A stretch of DNA of 38,022 nucleotides from Coriobacteriia bacterium (GTDB taxonomy: Bacteria > Actinomycetota > Coriobacteriia > Coriobacteriales > Eggerthellaceae), in assembly GCA_030526775.1 (NCBI GenBank), contig JAUNCA010000003.1, forward strand, positions 1 through 38,022. Direction: 5' to 3'. Shown here piece by piece: positions 8,172-16,334 of this stretch. Position 1 is the first letter of the stretch, and each line of letters starts with the position of its first letter. The notes beneath the pieces are model-generated. The model saw only the letters and a program-made list of their open reading frames with translations. It had not been told where the DNA came from and ran no database searches. A program made the position numbers and the translations under genes.

Positions 8172-8972
8172 ATGCTGAATGCGAAGAACGGGCGCTTGCA
8201 TCTGGAGACGGGGGAGATGGACTACATCCGGTTTGGGAACGGGCCGCGAACCTTCGTCATGTTGCCCGGCGTCGGCGACGGCCTGAAAACCGTGAAGGGG
8301 ATGGCCGTTCCATTCGCCGCGCTGTACCGAGCGATGCTCAAGGATTTCACCGTGTATGCATTCAGCCGCCGGCGCGTGCTTGTGCCGGGTATGACCACAC
8401 GCGATATGGCTGCCGACCTGAACCGCGCCATGGAGGCGCTCGGGTTGCGTGATGCTGCCGTGCTCGGGGTCTCGCAAGGTGGCATGATTGCGCAGTGGCT
8501 GGCTATCGACTACCCGGATAAAGTGGGCAAGCTCGTGTTGGCCGTCACGTTGTCCCGTCCCAATGCGACGATGGAGGAGTGCATCCGCGTGTGGACGGAC
8601 CAGGCGCACAACGGCGATTATCGGGGCATTATGGTCGACACTGCGCGCCGCTCGTACTCGCCGGCGTGGGCGAAAAAGCAGATGCGCATGTACAACCTGC
8701 TTGGAAGCGTGGGGAAGCCGAAGAGTTTCGAACGGTTCCTCATCCAGGCCGAATCGTGCGTGACGCACGATTCGTACGCGGAACTTGGTCGGATTACCTG
8801 CCCGACGCTTGTAATCGGTGGAACGGACGACCAGATAGTCACGGGGGAAGCCTCACGCGAAATTGCCGCGCAGATACCCGGTTGCAAGCTCTACATGTAT
8901 GAAGGGCTGAGTCACGGGCTGTACGAGGAAGCGCCCGATTTTATCGACCGGGTTATGGCGTTCTGCCACTAA
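8172..8972 (+). CDS. Alpha/beta-hydrolase
   Basis: A 266-residue alpha/beta-hydrolase-fold protein with a complete catalytic triad. The nucleophile is Ser101 in GVSQGG, the acid is Asp219 or Asp220 in GGTDDQIV, and His248 is in LSHGLYEEA. The oxyanion region is MLPGVGDG. The length suits a small esterase or lipase-like enzyme; the substrate cannot be read from sequence. No signal peptide is present, so it should be cytoplasmic. The ATG at 8172 is chosen because GAAGGG lies 9 bases upstream, while the in-frame GTG at 8166 would be only 3 bases from it. It starts 18 bases after the coiled-coil membrane protein gene, so the two may be co-transcribed. Confidence 0.85.
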   Translation: MLNAKNGRLHLETGEMDYIRFGNGPRTFVMLPGVGDGLKTVKGMAVPFAALYRAMLKDFTVYAFSRRRVLVPGMTTRDMAADLNRAMEALGLRDAAVLGVSQGGMIAQWLAIDYPDKVGKLVLAVTLSRPNATMEECIRVWTDQAHNGDYRGIMVDTARRSYSPAWAKKQMRMYNLLGSVGKPKSFERFLIQAESCVTHDSYAELGRITCPTLVIGGTDDQIVTGEASREIAAQIPGCKLYMYEGLSHGLYEEAPDFIDRVMAFCH

Positions 8973-8987
8973 CGACGCGGGAATCAG

Positions 8988-9752
8988 TTACGAAGCCCGT
9001 TTCTTCCACTGCGCGTAAAGCTTTATGGTCTTGCCGGCTTTGGCAATGTTCTTCACCTTTTGCCTGTTCTTGAACCACTTGCCCGAGCCGTCCTTTTTCG
9101 TGTTCCAGCCAACGAACTTGTAGCCGGTGCGCTTGAAGGCGTTTTTCTTGAGCGCCTTCGTCTTGTTGCGCTTGATGGTCTGCTTGGACATCTTGCCCGT
9201 GCCGCCATTGGCCTTGAACCCCACTTGGTATGCCTTCGACTTATAGGCGGGGCGTACGTAGACGATCTTCGCGCCGGGAATAACCCATTCGCAGCGACAC
9301 TGTGCAACCTTGCTCGGGCTGCCCATGTTGCCGCTGATGCAGTTTTCAGCATCCATCATGATGCCCACGTGGTCGAAATTGAAGAACACGAGGTCGCCGG
9401 CTTTCGGCGTCGTAACGACCTTGCCGCCAGCGGAAATCGTCGCGCGATACAGCTCCGAGACCATGCCGTTGAAGGGAACGGCCTTGCTCTGGCCGACGCG
9501 CTTCGCGCAATCGGACACGAAGTCGGCGCACCAGCCCTCGGTGTAGCCCAAGCTGCCTTGGCCGAGCCCATCCTGCGCCATCGCGACTCCGAGCATGTCC
9601 TTGGCGCCGATGTACTTCGGTTTATAGCTGTTGAAGTTCTCGGATTTCGATTGCATCGCCCATGCTGGGTTGGGGGTGGCAAGCGCAAAGCCCAGGCAGA
9701 GCGCCAAGGCGAGCAGAAGGGCAATGGGAGCAGCGAGTGTTTTTGCGTGCAC
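8988..9752 (-). CDS. Secreted CHAP-type cell-wall hydrolase with Flg_new-like repeat
   Basis: This 254-residue exported protein has a signal peptide (residues 1 to about 32, with cleavage near PAWA). A CHAP/NlpC-like amidase domain has catalytic Cys75 in EGWCADFVSD and His128 in FFNFDHVGIM. A basic C-terminal region (about 175-250) reads like one Listeria-Bacteroides repeat: GFKANGGTG, then YKFVGWNTKKDGSGKW, then KLYAQW. Such repeats occur on surface-bound proteins and may attach it to the wall. The likely role is peptidoglycan cleavage outside the cell. The start is a GTG with AAAGGAG seven bases upstream. It converges with the alpha/beta-hydrolase gene, leaving 15 bases between the stops. 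Confidence 0.85.
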   Translation of the reverse strand: MHAKTLAAPIALLLALALCLGFALATPNPAWAMQSKSENFNSYKPKYIGAKDMLGVAMAQDGLGQGSLGYTEGWCADFVSDCAKRVGQSKAVPFNGMVSELYRATISAGGKVVTTPKAGDLVFFNFDHVGIMMDAENCISGNMGSPSKVAQCRCEWVIPGAKIVYVRPAYKSKAYQVGFKANGGTGKMSKQTIKRNKTKALKKNAFKRTGYKFVGWNTKKDGSGKWFKNRQKVKNIAKAGKTIKLYAQWKKRAS

Positions 9753-9802
9753 GTTTTATCTCCTTTGCAAAACGGTATCTACGATGCTAGCAGGGAAGTG
9801 GT

Positions 9803-9817
9803 GACAACCCAGTTGTC
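9803..9817. promoter_or_regulatory. Inverted repeat upstream of the CHAP gene
   Basis: GACAAC-CCA-GTTGTC is a perfect 6-bp inverted repeat 51 bases before the CHAP start codon. On the minus strand it contains TTGTCA, a possible -35 element, so a regulator bound here could block transcription. No clean -10 box at 17 bases was found. Confidence 0.3.
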
Positions 9818-9866
9818 CCCGCCCCATTCTCCACGTGCCAGACTGGCGATATACAGCCAGCTGCGT

Positions 9867-9892
9867 ACCCTCCCCAGGCCTTCCGGGAGGGT
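9867..9892. other. Hairpin in the divergent CHAP/TIR intergenic region
   Basis: ACCCTCCC and GGGAGGGT form an 8-bp stem with a 10-base loop. No T-run follows on either strand. It lies between two divergent genes and its role is unclear. Confidence 0.3.
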
Positions 9893-9999
9893 TAAGCTGC
9901 CGACTATGGAAATCACAATCGTTAGAATGCCAGACGAAAACCCTCTAAAACGCCCGGTTGCCAGCCTGTTGCAGTTACGCCAACGCGCGGCGCATCGAC

Positions 10000-10005
10000 T
10001 ATAAT
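10000..10005 (+). promoter_or_regulatory. -10 box TATAAT placed for leaderless transcription of the TIR gene
   Basis: A consensus TATAAT is followed by CTGGCC and then the ATG at 10012. Transcription starting at the usual distance would begin at or next to the A of ATG. There is no purine-rich ribosome-binding site. The -35 region is weak. The DUF3810 gene at 35792 has the same arrangement. Confidence 0.55.
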
Positions 10006-10011
10006 CTGGCC

Positions 10012-12321
10012 ATGGAATGTGTCCTATGCCATAAACAGCTTCCTGAATGGGCGGTGTTTTGCCCGGCGTGCAACACGCAGCAACCGGGAGCTGTCGAATG
10101 CGAAGACATCGAATACGCGGCATTTATTAGCTATCGGCATTCGCCGACCGATCAGAGTGTGGCTCTGGCCGTCCAGAAGGCCATCGAGCATTTCAAGCTT
10201 CCGCGTACGCTCTCCAGCCCCATACAAGTGGCGCCCGGTCGCAGGCTCGGGCGCGTTTTTCGCGATGAGGACGAGCTGCCCGCCGCCCATTCGCTGCCCG
10301 ACAGGATAACCGACGCCCTTATGAAGTCGCATTCGCTTATCGTGGTGTGCTCTCCCGAGATGCGGACAAGCATGTGGGTGAAGCGCGAAGTGGAAACGTT
10401 CGCTTACCTACATGGCTGCGATCGCATCTTCGCTGTCCTGGCGAGCGGGAATGAGCTGGAAAACATCCCCGAGATTCTACGGAGCAAGACGGTTATCGGC
10501 CCCGATGGCGCGCCTTGCATAATTGCAACCGAACCCCTCGCTGCCGATTTTCGCCTGGAATCGCATAATCGTATGTCCCTCGAGAAGCTGCGCATTATCG
10601 CTTCAGTTGCCGGTTGCGACTTCGATGACCTTCGCCAACGTAGCCAGAAGCGAAAGCGGAGAATAGCAGTCTCCATCACGGCGATGGTGGTTTTGATGGG
10701 CTGTGTGTTGGGAGTGTTTGGGCTGAGGGCTCACGAGGAACACCAGCGGGCGCTGTTTGCGGAATCGTATCGGCTGGCCATCCAATCTCAGCAACTGCTT
10801 GAACAGGGAGACCGCTACGGCGCCATCGAATCTGCGCTTGCGGCGCTTCCGAAATCCAGCGCCGACAACAGGGATTATGCACCGATAGCTGAGGACGCGC
10901 TGGAAGCGGCGTTGCAAGTGTATCCGAGCAACGCGGCTTGGCTGACCTGTTACTCGATAGAAACGGAATCGCCCATAGGAGATCGCATCGACGGCTCGTC
11001 CTTCTACGATGCATCTATCGTTGACGGAACATCCGATTCGGATTCGAACGATCTCAAAGCAAGCGCCATTACCGTCAACGAGAAGAAAGGCTGGTTTGCC
11101 TACGCACAGAAAGATGGCACGGTAGCCATTCACGATATCGAAACTGGCCGGAGAATCCAGACGTTCCGAATAGGCGAAGATGGGCAACCGATGACAGACT
11201 TCACATCATGCGATCTCGCCTTCGTAGGCAACACGCTTCTCTTACGCGCAAAGAATGCCACGCAGTCAAAACTTGTGGCCATAGAAGTTGACGGGGATTC
11301 CCTAACCTTCAAGTGGGCGGATGATACCGAAGCTACCAACCTCGTAGTTTCCGACCAGGGTCAACTTGCCATAGCGGGGCTTGCCTACGGCAGGACTTTG
11401 AAAGCCTGGCTCTTGTCTCCTGATGGCGGTAAGAAGCTTAGCGAGGTTACAGCTGAAATCGGAGATTTCGCGTACGATGCAACCGATCCCGAAGCAAGTT
11501 CCGGCGTATTTCACGAGAAGACCGGCGATCTCTACCTTGCCTTTGGTGGCCTTCTCGTACGCGTGGATGCGCAAGCCGGCACGCTCGGGGAATCGGGCGT
11601 TCAGAAGGCGCAACTTGCCAACAAGCACGTTGGCGCAGCTCAGTATGCGAACGGGCTCGTCATTGTCGCGTCTTATGGCGATGGGGACGAGGGCAAGAAC
11701 ATCCCCTATGCAATCGAGGCTTTCGACAGCTCATTGAAACGGATTTGGAAGAATACCGGTCAATATAGCGGGAGTAGTATCGTCCGTGAGGAAGACAATG
11801 GTCGCATCATCGTATATGGAAATCCGAACCTGTGTGGCGCAGCGCTCGATGACGGCTCTGTCATCAGCGTGAGCGTCGGAAGCCATATCATGCTAATTGA
11901 CACGCGTTCGGGCGAAGTGCTCTACGATGAGGCGAAATCGTGTACCGTGGTGGGGCTGAGCCCAAACACGCAAGATGCATCGAAGCTTGATGACATCGTC
12001 CTTGTCGTAGCGACCAGAGATGGAGCGGTGATGGGGGAGCTTCCGTTTATCGCGTCGGGGACCTACACCCGGAGCTTTACTACGATGCTTTCCGAACCGA
12101 TTCGCTGGGCGCGGGCTTGCTGTCCAAAATACACTCGCACGAACACCATAGGAATCGGCTTATACGTAATCGCACTGTCTGCCGAGAACGAAAGCAAAGT
12201 ATTTGTGTATCGGTCGAGCTTCATCGTGCCGAAAGATAAGGTTAAGACAGAGGGTGATTACAGCCTTGACGAGCTTCGGAGCCTTGCTCACGACACACTG
12301 AAAGCTGCCGGTAGAGAATAA
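10012..12321 (+). CDS. Zinc-ribbon/TIR-domain transmembrane protein with propeller-like C-terminus
   Basis: A 769-residue multidomain protein. Residues 3-20 form a CxxC...CxxC zinc ribbon (CVLC, CPAC). Residues about 33-150 are a TIR domain, with YAAFISYRHS, VFRDEDELP, LIVVCSP and SMWVKREVETF. Glu126 in WVKRE aligns by eye with the catalytic glutamate of SARM1-type TIR NADases (WVHKE). A basic run (KRKRR) precedes one transmembrane helix (about 218-239), predicting TIR inside and the rest outside. Residues 245-310 are helical (Ala/Leu-rich, like segments flanking beta-propellers), and about 330-740 show beta-rich repeats suggesting a propeller. The ATG at 10012 is preferred over the open frame from 9958 because TATAAT lies 6 bases upstream. 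It may be an extracellular sensor that triggers NAD+ cleavage or signalling; this is inference. Confidence 0.8.
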   Translation: MECVLCHKQLPEWAVFCPACNTQQPGAVECEDIEYAAFISYRHSPTDQSVALAVQKAIEHFKLPRTLSSPIQVAPGRRLGRVFRDEDELPAAHSLPDRITDALMKSHSLIVVCSPEMRTSMWVKREVETFAYLHGCDRIFAVLASGNELENIPEILRSKTVIGPDGAPCIIATEPLAADFRLESHNRMSLEKLRIIASVAGCDFDDLRQRSQKRKRRIAVSITAMVVLMGCVLGVFGLRAHEEHQRALFAESYRLAIQSQQLLEQGDRYGAIESALAALPKSSADNRDYAPIAEDALEAALQVYPSNAAWLTCYSIETESPIGDRIDGSSFYDASIVDGTSDSDSNDLKASAITVNEKKGWFAYAQKDGTVAIHDIETGRRIQTFRIGEDGQPMTDFTSCDLAFVGNTLLLRAKNATQSKLVAIEVDGDSLTFKWADDTEATNLVVSDQGQLAIAGLAYGRTLKAWLLSPDGGKKLSEVTAEIGDFAYDATDPEASSGVFHEKTGDLYLAFGGLLVRVDAQAGTLGESGVQKAQLANKHVGAAQYANGLVIVASYGDGDEGKNIPYAIEAFDSSLKRIWKNTGQYSGSSIVREEDNGRIIVYGNPNLCGAALDDGSVISVSVGSHIMLIDTRSGEVLYDEAKSCTVVGLSPNTQDASKLDDIVLVVATRDGAVMGELPFIASGTYTRSFTTMLSEPIRWARACCPKYTRTNTIGIGLYVIALSAENESKVFVYRSSFIVPKDKVKTEGDYSLDELRSLAHDTLKAAGRE

Positions 12322-12431
12322 GAGGCGTGCTCTTCTACTGCGGGGAGATTGTCACGCCGGCTACTGGTAATCCGCTACACTGTTGGGAAGGACACGGGCG
12401 GATTCGCGATGGGTCGGGGAGGTGGCTTGGT

Positions 12432-14327
12432 ATGGCGCTTTTCAAACCGAAGTGGATGACGGATAACCGCGCCAAGCTCGATAAGGCCGTGCAGGCTGTG
12501 GGAAAGATCGGCGACCAGGAGGCCTTGGCTGAGGCCGCCCTGCATGCGCCGCTGGAAGAAGTACGCATCGCCGCGGCGAAGAAGGCGGTCAGCCAAGACG
12601 TGCTCGAGCGCATCGTCGAGCAATCGGGCGAGAAGCCCGTCGTTCAGGCGGCGCTTCACAACTTGATGATGGCGTATGCCGGCAGGCTGAGGGAGTTGGA
12701 GCGCATCGCCTACCACCCGGACATGGCCAACGAGGACATCCTGGACATTTTGCAAGCGGTTGAACCCGAGGCACGGCAGCGCATTATTAAGGAACACGTC
12801 GATAACGAAGATCTTATGTTGCAGGTTGCGCTCCACGCGCTCGGAACGGGCACCCAGCGTGCGGCTGTGCGTCACATCTTTTCGTATGAAGCGTTGTTGC
12901 AGGTTGCGGAGATAACCGTCGGCGCAAAGACGCCGGCCTATGCCGCCAAGCGACTCGCGGAGCTGTATCCCGACAAGGCCAAGGAAGAACTGGAGCGCGC
13001 GATTGTGCGCCAGATTCGCAGCGGCTTCATCAAACAGGCGGTTGAGCTGCGCGAACAACTCGATGCACCACGTGATGCCAGGCGGTTCGAACGCGATGTG
13101 GTGGATGCGCTCATCTTCCAATGGCTTTCGATCCAAGGTGAATCCGCGCGTGAGGCGGCGCGGCTCATTCAGTCTCTGACTCGGCCGGATGCGCTGTTTA
13201 TGCTCGCCTGCAACCTGCGCTTTAAGGATGCGAAGAGCGTTGCCGAATCCCGGACCAAAAAGGGCCGTGAATCCCTGGCAACCGTGGTATTCAGCATGCT
13301 GGACAACGACCAGCTCGTGCGGCTTGTCGAGGACAATTCCCGGTTGGAGAAGGAGTGTACGCCCGATACGGTGCGAGCGATTCGGCAATGTGCACTCATC
13401 GAGCTTGCGAGCAGGTCCGATGGCCAACAGGTTCTGGAAGGTATCGTAGAGCAGCACCTCGACGAGCGCGATCCACGCGGGCTGCAGTTCATCACGGATG
13501 TGCCCTGGTTGCTTGCGGTTTCCAGGTCCGGGGTGAAACCGTCCGTGCAATCGCGTTTGTGCGACGTGGTGAAATCCGAGGACGCAATCGCCGACATCCT
13601 CATCAACGGCCTTGCGTCACACAAAGAAGTAGTCGCGGGCAGTCCGGCCAGCGCGAGTTGCGACAAAGACCGGGCGAATCTCGTGTCGCGTGTGAAAGAC
13701 AAGGTGATGCTGGAGAAGCTGTCGGTGGAGGCGCGCGATGTGTATATCCGCAGCGTGGCTGCGCGTCGGTTGCGGGAAAAACACGGCTGCGATGCAGTGC
13801 GGGTGTTGCATGACGTGTGCCAGTACTGCGGCGGCGCAGTGGCAGAGACCATGGCCTATGCGGGAACCACCGAGGAGCATCTGCGTTGGGATTGCCAGGG
13901 GTGCGGGCGCTTCCAGGACAAAACGCTGTTCGGACGTGGCTCATCCAACCAGATTTCGGGCGACTATTACGTGTTCGGCGAGCTCGGTGAATGGATGGAC
14001 GCCTCCTCGCTGGAGCCCGAACCGCCCGCTTCTCCCGCGAGCAACGGCGCGGAAGAAGCTGCTGCAGCTTCCGCTTCTGCCCCCGCAGCACAGCCTCCGG
14101 AGGCCGAGCTTACGGACAGCTACGAGTGCAAGGGTTGCGGCCACGTAGTCTGGTTCGGGCCAGATTCTGCCGATCCGTGCGTCTGCCCGAGCTGCGGTAC
14201 CGAGAATCACCGGTGGTTCACTTCGGGTAACGTCATTGACTACCGCGACTATTCGGCCGGCACGCGCTGGGACGAATGCTCCCGCTGTGGCGCCAGGAAG
14301 AACTACCGCACGGTGAACACGATGTAG
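12432..14327 (+). CDS. Helical-repeat (HEAT-like) protein with C-terminal zinc ribbons
   Basis: A 631-residue cytoplasmic-type protein. Residues 1 to about 455 are almost entirely alpha-helical with repeated Ala/Leu/Glu-rich helix pairs (ALAEAALHAPLEEVRIAAAKKAV, VQAALHNLM, LQVALHAL), like HEAT or HEAT-like repeats. Then comes a first zinc site (Cys463, Cys466, Cys488, Cys491), a Pro/Ala/Glu linker (about 525-558) and a second ribbon with CKGC at 566-569 and CPSC at about 585-588. A final CSRC at 616-619 ends the protein. The start at MALFKPKW is fixed by GGGGAGG nine bases upstream; the longer frame from 12327 lacks support. It lies 110 bases after the TIR gene and 9 before another zinc-ribbon gene. 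Likely a scaffold or nucleic-acid/protein-binding partner; function unknown. Confidence 0.7.
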   Translation: MALFKPKWMTDNRAKLDKAVQAVGKIGDQEALAEAALHAPLEEVRIAAAKKAVSQDVLERIVEQSGEKPVVQAALHNLMMAYAGRLRELERIAYHPDMANEDILDILQAVEPEARQRIIKEHVDNEDLMLQVALHALGTGTQRAAVRHIFSYEALLQVAEITVGAKTPAYAAKRLAELYPDKAKEELERAIVRQIRSGFIKQAVELREQLDAPRDARRFERDVVDALIFQWLSIQGESAREAARLIQSLTRPDALFMLACNLRFKDAKSVAESRTKKGRESLATVVFSMLDNDQLVRLVEDNSRLEKECTPDTVRAIRQCALIELASRSDGQQVLEGIVEQHLDERDPRGLQFITDVPWLLAVSRSGVKPSVQSRLCDVVKSEDAIADILINGLASHKEVVAGSPASASCDKDRANLVSRVKDKVMLEKLSVEARDVYIRSVAARRLREKHGCDAVRVLHDVCQYCGGAVAETMAYAGTTEEHLRWDCQGCGRFQDKTLFGRGSSNQISGDYYVFGELGEWMDASSLEPEPPASPASNGAEEAAAASASAPAAQPPEAELTDSYECKGCGHVVWFGPDSADPCVCPSCGTENHRWFTSGNVIDYRDYSAGTRWDECSRCGARKNYRTVNTM

Positions 14328-14336
14328 GAGGGCTGC

Positions 14337-15209
14337 ATGGCGTTAGCATGCAAGATAGCTGGCCACAAATGGAACGGTTGCAAATGCTCCCGCTGCGGTG
14401 AGAGACGCAATGAGGGACACGACTATCGCTTCGTCGAGGGTTCGTGCCGGAAGAGATGCCCTATCTGCTATGACTCGTTCAACGTGCCGCACGATTGGCA
14501 CGGGTGCGTATGTTCCCGGTGCGGAGAGAAGCGGGATTGCGACCATAGTTGGAATAAGGCGGAAGTGTACTCGGGTGGCGGCTCGAAGAAGCGGCTGTAC
14601 CATCTGAAGAAATGCAGTACGTGTGGCACGATTAAGCTTCCACCCCACACATTCACCCGAGTCGAAGGATGTCTCCGTCGGTGCGCAGAATGCGGATACG
14701 AAGGTGTTTACCACGAGTTCGAACGTGGGAAATGCCGCGACTGCGGTACAAACGAGAACGAGTTTTACTGCAAGCTCATCGCTTCCGGTGAGGTGAGCTA
14801 CTACGACAACGAAACCAAGCACGGCCAGATATATGTGAAGTACGGTGACCACGTGACCAGCGTTTCCGCTCGCGCGAAGCTTATCGTGGCGCTCGCTACC
14901 AGCGGGCGCAAGGGCCAGGACATTACTGTGCCAGTAGAAACGCTGCTCAAAGAGCTTTCCAAGACGGCGGCAGGCACGAGTAAAGAGGCTCAAGCCGCCA
15001 ATCGCGCCCTGCGCAAGATTGCTCTGAACGGCTCCATCTCCATCGGCTGGCGCGAGAAGGCATGTGCTGGTATCGCCGATTCCGCCCTGCTGGCGGAACC
15101 GGTTGCGGTCCTCAAACGCTGGCGCGAGGCTCACAAGCCCACGCAAGCCGATATCGACTACGAGAATGCCATGATAGCCATGGACAGCGGCCTCGGCCGT
15201 TCGGGATAA
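14337..15209 (+). CDS. Tandem zinc-ribbon protein, unknown function
   Basis: A 290-residue protein with a Cys-rich N-terminal half and a helical C-terminal half. Two near-identical units, GHKWNGCKCSRCGERR (9-24) and PHDWHGCVCSRCGEKR (51-66), are followed by CSTCG (93-97), CAECG (116-120) and CRDCG (133-137). These are likely several zinc ribbons in series. Residues about 175-290 are Ala/Lys/Glu-rich helices. GGAGGG precedes the ATG and the gap to the helical-repeat gene is only 9 bases, so the two are surely co-translated from one mRNA. The C-terminal CSRCGARKN of the upstream protein resembles the repeated CSRCGE(R/K)R unit here, hinting at shared ancestry or binding partner. No signal peptide or transmembrane helix. 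Confidence 0.7.
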   Translation: MALACKIAGHKWNGCKCSRCGERRNEGHDYRFVEGSCRKRCPICYDSFNVPHDWHGCVCSRCGEKRDCDHSWNKAEVYSGGGSKKRLYHLKKCSTCGTIKLPPHTFTRVEGCLRRCAECGYEGVYHEFERGKCRDCGTNENEFYCKLIASGEVSYYDNETKHGQIYVKYGDHVTSVSARAKLIVALATSGRKGQDITVPVETLLKELSKTAAGTSKEAQAANRALRKIALNGSISIGWREKACAGIADSALLAEPVAVLKRWREAHKPTQADIDYENAMIAMDSGLGRSG

Positions 15210-15262
15210 GATGATGGTTGCGTAAGATTCAGACAAAGACGTTCCCGGGAAAGGGTTGGGCC

Positions 15263-16282
15263 GTGGAGGATTACATCATTAGAAGCATGAGGGTGGAAGA
15301 ATACCCGCTGTTGGAGGAATTCCTCTACCAGGCCATTTACGTTCCCGAGGGGTTCGAGGGGGAAGTCCCGCGCAACGTGATTTACGACGACCCGAAGTGC
15401 CGGGCGGCGTTCGAGGACTTCGGGGAACTCCCGGACGACCGCGCACTGGTTGCCGAGCGCGACGGGGAAATGGTTGCCGCGTGTTGGGTGCGCACGACCG
15501 ATGAATATGGGCATATCGACGATGCGACGCCATCGTTCTCGATTTCCGCATACCGGGAGCATCGGGGAAAAGGTGTGGGAACGGCCCTGATGAACCGCAT
15601 GCTCGACGAGCTGTTCGAAGAAGGATATGCGCGTACGTCGCTATCGGTGCAGAAGGAGAATCCGGCGGTGAGGTTGTACCTGCGGCTGGGCTTCCGCATC
15701 GTCGGAAACGGCGCCGACGATACCGAGTGGCTGATGGTTTGCCCGCTGAACGAACCGTTTACCGTTATCGAAACCGACCGCTTAATTCTACGGCCTTGGC
15801 TTGCATCGGACGCCGAGCGCCTCTATGCGCTGGCAAGCGATTCCGAGGTGGGACCGCGTGCCGGTTGGCCGGCGCATGCCAGCATCCAGGAAAGCGCCCT
15901 CATAATCGCAACGGTGTTTGCTGCGCCGGATACCTATGCAGTCGTGTTGCGCGAAACGGGCAATATCATTGGGTGTGCCGGCTTCAACGAGGGTGATGCC
16001 GCGAACATGCCGCTTGCGAAAGACGAGCTTGAGCTGGGCTATTGGATAGGAAGACCCTATTGGGGGCGTGGCTACGCCACAGAGGCTGCCGGCGCCCTAA
16101 TTAGACGCGGGTTTGGCGAGTTGGAGCTCTCTTGCATCCGCGCTGCCTATTACGATGGCAACGACCAGTCGAGCCGCGTGCTTGAGAAGCTGGGCTTCCG
16201 GTACGAGCGCACGGAGCACGATGTGGATTGCCCGTTGCTTGGCGAGCGCCGCACTGAGCATTTCGTCTACCTTCCCGGCTAA
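15263..16282 (+). CDS. Double GNAT-family N-acetyltransferase
   Basis: A 339-residue fusion of two acetyl-CoA-dependent GNAT domains. The first (about 1-155) has the acetyl-CoA loop YREHRGKGVGTALMNRML and the NPAVRLYLRLGFRIVG helix. The second (about 160-335) is RimJ/RimL-like, with TDRLILRPW, LGYWIGRPYWGRGYATEAA and NDQSSRVLEKLGFRYER. Both cores look intact, so both may be active; substrates are unknown, although the second type often acts on N-terminal amines or small molecules. The GTG at 15263 is favoured because AAAGGG lies 7 bases before it, whereas the TTG at 15218 has no site. It follows the zinc-ribbon genes by 53 bases and may share their transcript. It converges with the ABC exporter genes. 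Confidence 0.85.
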   Translation: MEDYIIRSMRVEEYPLLEEFLYQAIYVPEGFEGEVPRNVIYDDPKCRAAFEDFGELPDDRALVAERDGEMVAACWVRTTDEYGHIDDATPSFSISAYREHRGKGVGTALMNRMLDELFEEGYARTSLSVQKENPAVRLYLRLGFRIVGNGADDTEWLMVCPLNEPFTVIETDRLILRPWLASDAERLYALASDSEVGPRAGWPAHASIQESALIIATVFAAPDTYAVVLRETGNIIGCAGFNEGDAANMPLAKDELELGYWIGRPYWGRGYATEAAGALIRRGFGELELSCIRAAYYDGNDQSSRVLEKLGFRYERTEHDVDCPLLGERRTEHFVYLPG

Positions 16283-16334
16283 GCTCGGGGATGCAGTTGC
16301 GGTTTTAGCCCCTCATGCGTTTCGCCCATTCAGG

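Noticed and set aside
12375-13550. Long minus-strand open frame of 391 codons
   Set aside because: It is opposite the helical-repeat zinc-ribbon gene, whose ribosome-binding site, cysteine motifs and coupled neighbour support the plus strand.
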